From Andalucia godoyi (lineage: Eukaryota; Discoba; Jakobea; Jakobida; Andaluciidae): DNA of 64,000 nt. The DNA lies in NCBI GenBank assembly GCA_009859145.1, contig VRVR01000005.1:310001-374000 (forward strand), read 5' to 3'. Under the pieces are notes generated by a model. It was not told where the DNA came from. It was given only the letters and a program-made list of their open reading frames with translations, and did not search any database. A program made the position numbers and the translations under genes. This document shows positions 11,901 through 21,368 of this stretch, in pieces (position 1 is the first letter of the stretch; every line of letters starts with the position of its first letter).

Positions 11901-13904
11901 AACAGGCTCCACGAAAAACGGACAGTCTTCTGCTTCTCCGCGGGCATCAATTCTGTAGATTGGAATGGAAGTACTAAGGCAGCCGGAAGAAAAACTGTCG
12001 ACGCACGGATCTGCAATCAGGTTCGATGGCGCAAAAAACGAAAGAGGATCCAAGTCTTGCTGCGTTGAAGCTTCAAAAAATCGATTCGCGCTTCGCGCAA
12101 ACGGCAACAGTGGGTTATTCTCACCCAGTGGCAGCGGAACATTGTCAACAGACAGCACAAAAGAGGCAGCAGACCGTCCCTGGGTCTCTGGGCTGTACTT
12201 AATGGTGAACTCTCTGATTTCAAAAGGCGCCACGGAACCAGAGGGAGGATAAATGGAATACTCTGAAAAATCCTCAGATGTTTTCTCGCCCACACGCAGA
12301 ATATCCCAATGATAGCTCATCGCCACCGGCCGATTGTTCTGAACCGATACCGTCTGCGTGGCCAACGACTGGACATGCACCTTCGGGAAAATTAGAGGCA
12401 TCCGCTGAATATCCTGGATAGATGGGGCAGTGGCTGTGCCCACGCGCACGATGTCCAAGAAGCTGAAGCACCCACGGGCCGCTAACCCGTACTCCAAGCG
12501 CTGTGCATTATCGCTCTCGACAAACAGGGTTTCTGCCAGCGTCGCTTCGGAGGATGCAGAAAACATGAATTGGAGATCGATGGTGTCTTGTGGAAACAGT
12601 TCAAATTCCGACGGATAAACAGAGAAACTTGGATCGGAGCACTGGAGACTGAATCTTCCCCGCGATCCACGGTTCGTAACCGTTGTCGTGTACGCCGACG
12701 ACTGCCCGACAAAGCACGGACTGAACTGAATTATAGAGGGAATATCGAGATCTGGAGGATTTCGCACTGCAGAAACGTCATACACGTAGCGATCGCCGTC
12801 AATGCAGAGCGTCATGGAGTCAAACATTGGCTCCAGCGATTGTGGCTTGAATGTTAGTATGAAAGAGCAGCTCATTCCGGGTGCTACAAGGCCTGACTGA
12901 TCGGGAAACCGGCCTCGAGAAAGAAGGAACGAGTCAGTTGCTGGCGGAACAATGGTGACGCGGTGGGCCACAGGAGAAACATTTCGAAGCTCAAAAACGC
13001 ATTCCAGGTGATCGCCAAGATCGTAGTTTCGGAAAATGCATTCTGGCGGCGAGACACGCATAACTGACGACAAGGGCTTGACGGTCATCTGGGAGCTGGA
13101 CACGGTTCCCTGTTTGAACGTAACAGTCGCCCTGGGGTTTCGAGGGTTTGTCAAGTAATTCAAAGGAGCCTCCAACTGTGCAAGCTTCTTCGATTCTTCC
13201 CTTTGTTGCAACACACCCATCTTTGACATCGCCTTTTGCGATCCTTTTGTTCCGTTCATCTCTGTTTTCTTTTTCAACAACCCCAGTTTCTCCTCGTTAT
13301 TCTTGTCTGCACCAGCACCAGCACCAGCAGCACTAGGCGCCTTTTTCACAGGAGGATTCTTCAAAATCGTCTCCGCAAGGATCTCCCGTGGTTTTGAATG
13401 CTTTTCAGTGAGGGCAGGCAAAGTGCTCCCAAGATGTTTGTCCAGCGTGGCGCTTGCGGCAAAAATCACCTTTTCATAATCTCGAGCAGCAGCAGCGTTC
13501 ACCCGCGCGGCCGTTGTTTCGAAATAGGACGGCCGGATAGAAATCCCAGCAGGCTCCACTGCGTTGTACCTCTTGTATTGAATTTCTGCGACGGAATTCA
13601 TAATGGAATCGGTCGAAAAGAAGTAATCTGCTTGAGACTCTTCCATACCTCGAGCAACTTCCTCAAAAAACTCAGTGATTGTTTTCCTCTGATCCGCAAA
13701 TTTGGAAACGTCCATTCTCCACGGATCTGCATCATTTGGTCCGGAATGGGGCTCCTGGGAACCAGAATTCGGACGAGAAGAGCTCTCGTCCTCCAGAAAA
13801 GACGACCCGAAAACACCTGCCAGAGCACCTGACATCGAACCGATATTTTCTGTCTGCATTTGCGACGACGCTGGAGACTCCTCTGTCGGTTGCGGATCTG
13901 CCAT
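8943..13904 (-). CDS. ASH/Hydin-family ciliary protein, DLEC1 (CFAP81)-like
   Basis: 1653-residue single-exon protein built of repeated immunoglobulin-like ASH (ASPM-SPD2-Hydin) beta-sandwich domains, typical of axonemal central-apparatus and centrosomal proteins. Repeated signatures include VFELRNVSPVAHRV, TVTNRGSRGRFSL, FDLGVMHENVPASVV and PLTITNHSDVPTHF, each followed by the usual G-x-(I/V)-x-P-x-(S/G) turn. The N-terminal 250 residues are helical and charged, with an Ala/Gly/Lys-rich linker. The order (N-terminal helical part, then a domain with a MVAPGM-like GLVAPGMSCSFILTF motif) resembles DLEC1 as I recall it; CFAP47, CFAP65 and CFAP74 are alternatives. A head-to-head partner, the SH3/coiled-coil gene, starts 327 bp away. 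ASH content is near certain; the DLEC1 orthology is moderate. Confidence 0.75.
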   Translation of the reverse strand: MADPQPTEESPASSQMQTENIGSMSGALAGVFGSSFLEDESSSRPNSGSQEPHSGPNDADPWRMDVSKFADQRKTITEFFEEVARGMEESQADYFFSTDSIMNSVAEIQYKRYNAVEPAGISIRPSYFETTAARVNAAAARDYEKVIFAASATLDKHLGSTLPALTEKHSKPREILAETILKNPPVKKAPSAAGAGAGADKNNEEKLGLLKKKTEMNGTKGSQKAMSKMGVLQQREESKKLAQLEAPLNYLTNPRNPRATVTFKQGTVSSSQMTVKPLSSVMRVSPPECIFRNYDLGDHLECVFELRNVSPVAHRVTIVPPATDSFLLSRGRFPDQSGLVAPGMSCSFILTFKPQSLEPMFDSMTLCIDGDRYVYDVSAVRNPPDLDIPSIIQFSPCFVGQSSAYTTTVTNRGSRGRFSLQCSDPSFSVYPSEFELFPQDTIDLQFMFSASSEATLAETLFVESDNAQRLEYGLAARGCFSFLDIVRVGTATAPSIQDIQRMPLIFPKVHVQSLATQTVSVQNNRPVAMSYHWDILRVGEKTSEDFSEYSIYPPSGSVAPFEIREFTIKYSPETQGRSAASFVLSVDNVPLPLGENNPLLPFARSANRFFEASTQQDLDPLSFFAPSNLIADPCVDSFSSGCLSTSIPIYRIDARGEAEDCPFFVEPVAFIFAGNLSVGKSYRRFSVLRNDSDVDIDYEWSIMHDPLRMKVVVSHLQGTVIAGSTARVHFDVTPLRSGKFEFEAVCAPQLAASTSILFSGTASGCFASIAEPCVDFGVVDIGSTVTAPLTITNHSDVPTHFLLNIMSESILQTIEKQEDYDEAFEIFVNEPLTRSDADVIFIPHAGVIKPRSSQIVSVFFRPSEAGVLKDEIGAFFKNRSAPITLSVHGVSEGPRALLSQTVFDLGVMHENVPASVVTEIENPGGVYAPFKWEPIESEEFVVICTPDAGILPPTGTMPIEITCIPRLKGAFDFVVPCIVDGMSKLLGIALSGVVKGLLVSISVVGKTGNDESRVSLIGDKDSADDERVDLLLDYGSSAALGCVHQRSIMIQNRSACRSRYNMYLRRYAVAQAALPMSAALLSGTKRKDTVALAGVSWAEELERVQENLPSRPSSIHGGSLSSSLQGSFRRGKEKEATKTKLLLSNAHEEDAKFKSNLGKSMLKSRQAASEENAWKQQMSNAQNGISFMIPNSGGRLEAWDSAKVDVVCVADIPGLYEDTLVVEIHGLDAVEIPISIGVCGCPLKALPKTQGLSIPDSPGMHPVLNFRPLAGASGSSKQTLRIQNDSPLVYSATFYAVESDEPSVSDEIKISIVSDGTESAGVLFSRRRPTEAHECFELEVPGQQPRGRSVQCVFQPGEVKHISVHYNTSSLGNTARGVSGRLLGIVSSLGNGHSGILQSTLRVEDFHMHLVAGKIQETIECSVDRIQMHVGVSQQNQTADASQKFFCVSNALTVPVSFSVKVTQDQRRMFELRTVKNHHASSSFTLNPRESLDLHVGFSAPYYDPAVFDENPKSFSASIEFTSSDGTVKTVPVSAIVHLPRVSIQPEAIQFGKVNRAVTLPFIVSNESRATASWFIEPDTSSSANHDRFTFSTTHSVLAARESFLHQEKVNVTFHPRQGSFHSVFNIVCENGGPTIQLSLAGQGEFSEFGDQQ

Positions 13905-14230
13905 GCGGAAGACTCGTACGAAACCTCTTTATATAATAATAAACAATTATGATTAAAATATATATAATAATGCCATTTAAAAATGATGAGGACGAAATGA
14001 GAAAAACTCTCGAAAAATCGCAAACGAAAAACCTAGTTTTCTCAACGTTCTGAATTGCTCTGAATTTATGAGCAACTTGAGGCTGATGCTACGAGAACGT
14101 TTCTTTTCCTCGTGTGGCTTTGCTTCTCATTGGACATGCCGATTGCAATAAAGGGTTCTCAGCTTTTCGGTCTTTCAGCACTCCTTAAAGAACACGAGAG
14201 CACGAGGACGCTGCTGCTGAAGAATATCAA
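13905..14230. promoter_or_regulatory. Divergent intergenic region
   Basis: 326 bp between the start codons of the ASH-domain gene (minus) and the SH3 gene (plus). It is AT-rich next to the minus gene and must hold both promoters. No specific motif was recognised. Confidence 0.4.
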
Positions 14231-16468
14231 ATGTCCAGTCGGATTCCACAGTACGTTCAGGTTACTCGGAACTACTCTGGGTCGTCTGCAGAGCAATTGT
14301 CGGTCGTGGTCGGCGACCTGCTTGGAGTGTTGCAAGACGTAAATGAGCATTGGTGGTACTGCACCGCGGTTGATGGCAAAGCTGGCCTTGTCCCCAAAGC
14401 CTATTCAAAACCATTCGAATCCAAGTTTTCGTCTGTATGTTGTTTGGGCCTCTCTCTTTTCCACACTTTTTTTTTGGCCTTTTGATTCTTTTACTTTTCG
14501 CTTCTTGTTTGCGTCTGCAGTGCTCACTGGTGATTTTGGTTTTGGGTTTGTTTTCGTCTTCTTCTGGTTTTTTGAATTTTGCAGTCTGGAACTTCGTCTC
14601 CAAAGGCATCCACAGAGTCAGCGCCCGTCGGCTTGCCTTCTTCATCGACCGCGGAACCGGCTTCGAAACCGGCCCATGTGGAGCAAAGATCAGCAGCCGA
14701 AAGGACCGGAGGCTTCGAGGATTCGAAGCCTGTGCAATCGCCTACCGCCGCTGGTGGTGCTTCTTCTCGACAGTCAACTGCCAATGATGCTACGGTATTG
14801 GAGAAGCAGACTCCAAGTCCCGCTGTTGTCACTTCGCAGCCGCCAACAGGGAAGAGCAATCATGAAAGTAGCACCGAAACAGGCGCTGGCCGTCCGCGGG
14901 AAAACTCTCCAAGCAGATCACCTTTTCCTCCTGCAGGGCGCGACGAACGGGCTGTTTCGCGAGCAGATCGCGAGTACTACATGAAGATTATCCGAGATCT
15001 CCAGGAACAGTCGATTGGTTCAAAGTCTGAAAATGAAATTTTGCAGTCTAGGATTCAGTCGCTTGAAGGAATTGTGAAGAGCGCCGAGGAAGATCGGATG
15101 CGAAGCAGAGCTTTGATACGAGAGAAAAACTCTCTGGAAGAAGAAGTGCGGTATCTTCGTCTGCAGTATGAACAATCTGAAGCTGATCGTGCGGATTTGA
15201 GGACTCGAAACGAGAACTTGGCACTTGATCTTGAGGAAGAGCGACGGGCGCGCGAAAACGACCGGCCAGAGCACTCCAAGTCTGCGGATGCAATGCGTTC
15301 GCAGGTTCACAAGTTGCAAGAGGAACTGAGGAAACTGAAGGATAAGAATGAGGAGTTGAAGAATATAGTAGATAACCACCGGTCGGTCGAGATCGAATTG
15401 GAAAATGCACGATTTGCACTGGAGCGTATGAAGCAGGAGAACATGGATTTGCGCAGGCAGCTCAATGATCGACAGCACTACAACGAGCCTTCTGCATCCG
15501 GTGATTCTGCGCCGGTTGCCATTTCAACACCTGCAAACCCTCCAAACAAGGTGGAAGTGACGGCTGCATCGGGTCCCTCGTGGGGTCACGATCTCGAAGC
15601 CACGGTCATTCACCAGGCAACCTTGCTTGAAGAGGAACGCGGAAAGAATGCTGATTTGGTCCGAGAGATCGAAGCCATTAAGAAGCAAATCATGGTGGAA
15701 CGAAGCACATCGGAAGTTCTTTCGCAGGAACTCAAGGTATTCCATTTCAAGCATTCTTCGATTGTCAAGCAAATGTCTTTGAATCGGAACAGCACAAATC
15801 CTGCAGCGGAATTTAAAGAGAGAAAAGAGTACCACTCCATGGCAAAGGACGTTGAGTCTCTCGTTCTGGATGGAAAGGTGAATGTGGAGATTCTTGCGGG
15901 ATTCCACATGCTGAATCGTGCCCGACTGTTTCGTGACATGTTGAAAGCGAATCTTCAAGAACTGCATGGATACTTGGATGCATTGCGCCAGGAAGGACTC
16001 ACTGTGCCACACATCCACACAACGTCTGTGGACTTGTCCAAGATTGATTCTCCAATCGTCGAACGAATCCAGTTTGTGATGCAGCTTGCAGATTCCATGG
16101 ACGGGTCGTTGCATGTCGCACGAGATCATGGTGCGGAAGCTGTTGTTTTGTGGAACAAGCTGCACACGGAGTATTCGAATCGTGCGAACGTCCAGGGCGA
16201 TGCTGCGGATGCGTTCCGAATACGCACTCCTCGAAAGTACGGAAGCTTTGATACTGCGAGCATCGTGTCTGGAGATTCTTCGACGAGTTCGTCTTTGAGT
16301 TCGTTTGCGCTTCCCATGCAAGGCTACTTTTCAGGCAGCTCATATCTCAAGGTCGGCGCTTTGACGTCGTTGAACATTTCGACACCAGGATCTCCTGTAG
16401 CATCAGATGCGTCCCAATCCTCTCTTCTGCGTCCTGATTCTGGAGACAAGAAGCGGCCGTGGAAGTAG
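14231..16468 (+). CDS. SH3-domain coiled-coil protein, function unknown
   Basis: Two exons, 14231-14434 and 14585-16468; phase-0 intron with a GTATGT donor and a TTTTGCAG acceptor. The product is 695 residues. Residues about 5-66 form an SH3 domain, with the hallmark NEHWWYC and the C-terminal GLVPKAYSKPF. A Ser/Thr/Pro/Ala-rich linker follows to about residue 190. A long Glu/Arg/Lys-rich coiled coil with leucine heptads (for example NEILQSRIQSLEGIVK) comes next, to about residue 350. After a second coil around SEVLSQELKVFHFKH there is a helical region (VNVEILAGFHMLNRARLF) and a Ser-rich C-terminus. The layout suggests a cytoskeletal or membrane-trafficking adaptor, but no known ortholog is recognised. 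The intron separates the SH3 domain exactly from the remainder. Confidence 0.85.
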
Positions 16469-16695
16469 TCTCTTGCCTCGCGCTTTCTCTTCTTTTTCCT
16501 TTTCCATTTTTTACTTCTTTTACTTTTCTTATCTTTTTGCCGGGGGGAGTTTTGTAAATACAGATTTTTAGGACTTCATGTTGACAAATCAGAGTACCGT
16601 ACGAAAGCAAAAAAGGAAAATTATAATTTAAAAAAGAAGAAAAAAGATTACTATCACAGATGGATCTGTGGTGTTCATATGCATGTTGCTCTCAA

Positions 16696-17596
16696 TCATT
16701 CCATGAAGAACGACGGAAAATGTCTCTTGGTGTAGGCGACAATTTCCGTGGCGTACATCACTTCACCACCGGGAACAGCTCGGGGGACAAAGTACAGGGA
16801 AGGCTCGATCATTTCCAGTTCTCCAATGACAAGCCTCCCGGTATGATCGCGAAGCATGTCCACTCTAAGATATGCAATTTCTCTCTTTGGAGTGAATTCG
16901 TGTTCAAAATACTGGAAGACTCGCTCGGCAGAAACCCATCCGAGCTCCAATACATCGGCCACCCTTGATTGAGCCCCCGAACTCCTCCTGAACTCTCCAT
17001 TCGCCCTCTTTGGGAATCTTTCGAATTGTGTGTGAGTACTTCTTTCCAAAGAAGAGACAGGACCACTCCCCCTCTCCTTTTACATTTTCCGAGAACGGCT
17101 GCTTGAAAAACCGCGTGTCGGTATTCGGGTCGATCGAATGAAGACTGTAGAAGGCATGCAGCTCTTCATCGGAATTGACAATCTGAGTATCGCGAGATCC
17201 AGCAGAAACAAATGGCTTGATCACCAATGGGTATGGAACATGTTCGTGGACGCGAAAGGAAGGCATTATCGGGATTCCCCATGATTGAACCTGAAACAAG
17301 TATTCCTTGTTTGTGTTCCAAAGCACCACTTCAACAGGATTGATCAGCAGAATTCCTCGGTTTTGGACATCGGCAAGCCACGAAACAAACTCCTCCAAGT
17401 GCTCATGATAGTCCCACATGGACCGTATAAGCACTGCAGACACGCGCTCATACCATTTTTCTTGGTTCCATAAACGCCAGTCAAACGCCTGCAGCTCAAT
17501 CGACGGCTCAACCGCTTGAAAAGCCTCCACTAGCTTCTTATCATCATAATGATAATTCGGGTACTTGTGACACGTCGAAATTCCAAGAATCGGCAT
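16696..17596 (-). CDS. ATP-grasp ligase-like protein, with apparent frameshift
   Basis: Encodes about 300 residues resembling ATP-grasp proteins of the DcsG/RimK-like group, common in bacteria and scattered in protists. N-terminal features: MPILGISTCHKYPNY start, RSMWDYHEH, NPVEVVLWNTNKEYLFQ, and PLVIKPFVSAGSRDTQI (the lysine-containing ATP-binding strand). The conserved C-terminal block is KIPKEGEWRVQEEFGG and then, in another frame, YLRVDMLRD and GELEMIEPSLYF (metal-binding Glu strand). The frame changes within the C5 run at 16974-16978 (G5 on the coding strand). Dropping one base restores a continuous protein. Both halves are strongly conserved-looking, so this is either a recent indel, a sequencing error in the homopolymer, or a translational frameshift. 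The start is the ATG at 17596; the upstream in-frame extension lacks an ATG. Confidence 0.72.
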
Positions 17597-17973
17597 TCTC
17601 CTGCTGAATCGTACCTCCCGGGAAAGAAACAATCCAAAAGAACAAAGGGACGACGATTTAATAAACAATACAAAGGAAGTCTCGGAAATCCTTCGCAAAA
17701 CCCAATAATCACAGCGCTAATCATGCTGAGATGCGGAGGGATTTGCGGACCCTTGTTTTTTAAATCATCAAGTGAAGCTAAAAGAGGACCGACGAGAGCC
17801 GTTAAGCAAAAAATGCTTCTCTATTATTTTGCGTGCTGCTTCCCCGACTGCAACAAAAGTCACGGTTGGATGCGGTTGCTCCCGAGTCCGCACCCGACTG
17901 CAAAACAGAAAGAGAGGAGGTGAAAAAGTGAAGGCAGACAGACGCGTAGAAAAGTATAGAAAGGTGTTGCAAG

Positions 17974-18153
17974 ATGATTGGATCCTTCGATTCGCCGATT
18001 CCTGTTCGTGGAGATTACACTGTTGAAGAGTATCTTCGAGATTTGTGTGCGTACCATGAAAAAGCAATTCAGCAACATGCAGAACAATTGTGCCAGAAAC
18101 TCCAGGCTGAAAAGAAGCGTCTCGTGCAAGACTATTTCCGTGCAGATGCTTAA
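17974..18153 (+). CDS. Small hypothetical protein, 59 residues
   Basis: A 59-codon plus-strand ORF, ATG at 17974, TAA at 18151-18153. The predicted product is mostly one amphipathic helix (TVEEYLRDLCAYHEKAIQQH and on to the KKRLVQDYFRADA end) with two cysteines. Codon choice resembles neighbouring genes, and it fills an otherwise empty gap between two minus-strand genes. Size and helicity would fit a small mitochondrial or complex-assembly subunit, but that is only a guess. It could instead be the last exon of a longer gene, though I found no convincing upstream exon. Confidence 0.5.
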   Translation: MIGSFDSPIPVRGDYTVEEYLRDLCAYHEKAIQQHAEQLCQKLQAEKKRLVQDYFRADA

Positions 18154-18254
18154 CATGCTTTGTTTTGTTTTGGGTCTTCGTGCCTTATTCGTAATATACA
18201 TCTCTCGTGAGCGATACTCTTTATTTTAATGAATCGTAAAGTTAAAAAAGCTAA

Positions 18255-19136
18255 TCAGAATTTGGATTGAAGAATGGCTTGGCTGATTTTGGTTTTGGTT
18301 TTGGTTTCAGCAATCGCTGCAAAAAACGAGAGAACAAGCTGCTTGTACTCTTCCGGATGATCGCGCAGCAAACTGCAGTGGTTAGAGTCTTCAAACCTCT
18401 TGGACATCACGATGGGGCTTCTGTCCCGATGCGAACTGACCTTTTCCAGCGCTTCTTGGACCCATACTGCATCCACAAGACTGTCTCTGGTCGTATACAG
18501 ATATAAAAAGACCGTGTTATGGAATGCAGGTGTAGACATTGCTTCCCAGTATTCATTGCGGGCTTTGACCTCGGAAGGCAGAAAGAGCGGACAGATAACC
18601 GACATCCACAAGAAGAACACGACACGAATGATCATGGTTGTCAAGAAGTTGAGCCCCATGGAGATGCGCATTGCCGCAATCGCACGAGAAGGAACCAGTT
18701 TTCCGGGCGATCCATCGAAAATGACTCCGGAGATGCTGATCTTCAGTTGGGGCCTCTTTTCCATAACACGGAGCATGTTGTAGTATACCATGGAACCATT
18801 GTTGGAATAAAGTGCCATGACAAAGGACGAGTCCTTATCAAACACCTGCTTGAGGATCCCCAGCAGCGTCTCGGCAACTTGCGTTCCTCTGCGATAATGG
18901 AACAGCGCAGTTGCAGTCGGAACAAGATAGACGACATCGTGGCCTTGGCCGTGGTACAATTCAATGAACTTTCGAAGCACTCGAGAAGGGCAGCCTAGAA
19001 ATCCAACCAGAACCACGATAGGTTTGGAAGGATCCACTGTTTTCGAGCGACGAAAATAGATGCGTTCTTTCGCAGAGAGTGCCACGTCCTGAATGTCACC
19101 TTGGTTCAGTTCACCACTTGACAAGCCGCTCTTCAT
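18255..19136 (-). CDS. DUF829/TMEM53-type alpha/beta-hydrolase
   Basis: 293 residues, similar to the eukaryotic DUF829 (TMEM53) family, alpha/beta-hydrolase-fold proteins often anchored at the nuclear envelope or ER. Visible features: first strand PIVVLVGFLGCPSRVLRKFI, then LYHGQGHDVVYL, the nucleophile elbow ALYSNNGS with Ser111 (TMEM53 has FSNGG), a hydrophobic helix TTMIIRVVFFLWMSVICPLF, and the late histidine region FEDSNHCSLLRDHPEEY. The assigned start (19136) follows a (GATA)n repeat on the coding strand. An in-frame protein-like stretch from an ATG at 19343 lies directly upstream but is cut off by stop codons in that repeat (see findings). The substrate is unknown. Confidence 0.78.
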   Translation of the reverse strand: MKSGLSSGELNQGDIQDVALSAKERIYFRRSKTVDPSKPIVVLVGFLGCPSRVLRKFIELYHGQGHDVVYLVPTATALFHYRRGTQVAETLLGILKQVFDKDSSFVMALYSNNGSMVYYNMLRVMEKRPQLKISISGVIFDGSPGKLVPSRAIAAMRISMGLNFLTTMIIRVVFFLWMSVICPLFLPSEVKARNEYWEAMSTPAFHNTVFLYLYTTRDSLVDAVWVQEALEKVSSHRDRSPIVMSKRFEDSNHCSLLRDHPEEYKQLVLSFFAAIAETKTKTKISQAILQSKF

Positions 19137-19148
19137 TCTCTCTTTCTT

Positions 19149-19177
19149 TATCTATCTATCTATCTATCTATCTATCT
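19149..19177. repeat. (TATC)n tetranucleotide microsatellite
   Basis: About seven units, immediately upstream of the DUF829 start codon on its coding strand, where it reads (GATA)n. Such a tract of 12 bp or more contains TAG in every frame. Confidence 0.95.
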
Positions 19178-19430
19178 GCTTTTTTTGAGTGTCGTTTCCT
19201 GCAAGTTTTCCTTGCAAGTTCGACCAACGCGGAGTTTCGCAGTCGGAGAAAGCGGCGATATAAAGAACACCATTCGCTACAGCAGCAAGGATACAGTACT
19301 GGGGAATTGGAGTGCTGCGATACTGCGAGTCTGACGACGTCATTATGAACGCTGAAACAAAAACAAAAACAAAAAACGAGATGATTTTCTGAAACTTTAC
19401 AGGGTTGTCGTTGTTTTTGCAGTCCAAACG

Positions 19431-21368
19431 CTACTTGAATGCAACAAAGTGCTCCAGTAGCTTTTGTGTCACAGTACCTGCAAACAACCACCACGGATCG
19501 TTCTCTCCTGCAGAAACCATCGAGATGCCTGGCGCCGTTCGCTTCACAACTTCACTGCTCACTGCCTCCTTGTCTGCTGCTGCAATCTCTTTCACGGGCT
19601 GCTGTTGCTGCTCTGGACTCGACCCCGTCTTTTGGACAACAAACCGTGCTGGAGCGGACAATGGCCTCGAGCCTGCCGGTTCTACAAGAGGCGGCTTAGT
19701 CGATGATCGGGAGCCCGTTGAAGTCATTGTTCTTGGAGCTGGGTTGATACGTTGTGGATCCGGTGGGATCGGAACGGATTCGATCCCATGAATGGTCTTG
19801 AGAGAGGGAGTCGAGACACGGCTTGCATGCGGTGCAGCTGCACTGGAAGCATTTCTGTTTGTCGATTGCATACTGATTGCACCGGCACTCATATCGTCTT
19901 TCAAATCCTCCGACTCGACCGTGGTGGACAGCACCAGCAACCGAACTTTCAGCAACACAACCGACGACGCGCCGGTGAATTTGAGCCGGAAGCCAAGTAC
20001 AGGAAAGCGAGAAGAAAGAAAGAACGGCACACAAATCCGTTCAGAATACCGAAACGTGGTCAGGTCCACTAGGACATCTGCATCTTGGTCCGACGTGATA
20101 TCACGACTGGTGGGGTGCCCACGGGCACCTGCAAAGCCATCCGTCCTCTTGTTCTTTTGCGCATGCGTTGGAGCTGCCATTTCGCGGAACTCGTGCCAAG
20201 CGACGATGTCGATGGGGATTGGAACCTTTTCCGACCGAAACTCGAATTCAAGTGCATACTTGACAAACGCCACCATCCCGGTGTCTTGCAGCGACAATTC
20301 TCCCTGCGCAAAGATCTCGACTGGATCCAACCTTCGTCCGAATGAAACGCAACGCGCTTCTTTTGGGCAGTCTTCGGGCTTCAACTCCATCGGTGCTGAC
20401 CGGTACGGTTTGCAAAATGATATTCGAAGACCGCCAGATTCATTGGAAGCCGCACGTTCTGCTTATTCACACCGCCATTTTTTAAAAAATAAAAAAGCAA
20501 GTGGATTGTTTGTGGTTAGAAAGCAGCCGCAGCAACAACAACACGAAGACGAAGACCAACAGCCCAGTTCGCAGACGTGGAAAAGAGGAATGCGGGGAAT
20601 GTAAAAAGACATACGGGCTGCTGCAGGTCCTGCTGCTTCGCTTGTCTGGAACACGAGACACTTTGAAACAAGATCAAAGCGAATGACTCCAACTTTTGCC
20701 AGCCACTTTGCACATTCCACAAGACACTTTTTCACTCGGTCGTCCACACAGCACGTGATGTTCCACAGTGGAAGAAGCAAGTCGACATTTGCCTGAGTGA
20801 CAACCCTGTCTCGAATCATCTCCAAAAACGAGGCATTGTCCCGGATTAATCTTACCAGGAACAAAGCAGCAGACGCGGACTGTGGAACATCCAAATGACA
20901 GATCTGCAAGTATAAAATGTACCCAAAAACAATAGCAGTCGTCCGCGTATCCGTAGTAGTAGTAGTAGTAGCGGGAGTGGGATGAAATGGGAAGAATTAG
21001 AAACAGGAAAAAGGCATGCAAGGAAGCAAACATGAATAGACAAGGGGGAGGGAGAGAAGAGGGGTGGTTTAGAGCCATACATTCAGAAAAGTATCGCACA
21101 AATGAGGGTAAATACGCATGTTAACGTGGTCTGAAATTGGAATATGATCCGCGCAGAATTCCAAGAAATTCTGGATGCGCAACAAAGATCCAGATGCCGT
21201 CGGGTCATGGGCTAGCGCAGGTCCAAGATGCATGACTGTGCTGATGCACTGTGCATCCGAGTCTGCAGCGGCCTCTTGTTTTCGAGGAAGCAGCGCCTGT
21301 ATTCCGCGAGAAGCAGTCTTAATCTGGTCTCGCCACTCGTTCGTCTGTATAATATCCGCATTCGACAT
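19431..21368 (-). CDS. Unknown protein, three exons, helical N-terminus and beta-rich middle
   Basis: Three exons with matching phases: 21368-21081, 20903-20615 and 20458-19431. The introns are 20904-21080 (177 bp, phase 0, GTATGG...TTGCAG) and 20459-20614 (156 bp, phase 1, GTATGT...AAGCAG). The product is 534 residues. The first ~200 residues look like an alpha-helical solenoid (for example ALFLVRLIRDNASFLEMIRD and LLLPLWNITCCVDDRVKKC). The middle, from RISFCKPYRSAPMELKP to LLKVRLLVLS, looks beta-rich, with a charged loop. The last ~150 residues are Ser/Pro/Ala-rich and probably disordered, ending in GENDPWWLFAGTVTQKLL. I do not recognise the family. A helical part plus a beta-sandwich would suit an adaptor-like protein, but no motif proves it. 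Confidence 0.72.
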
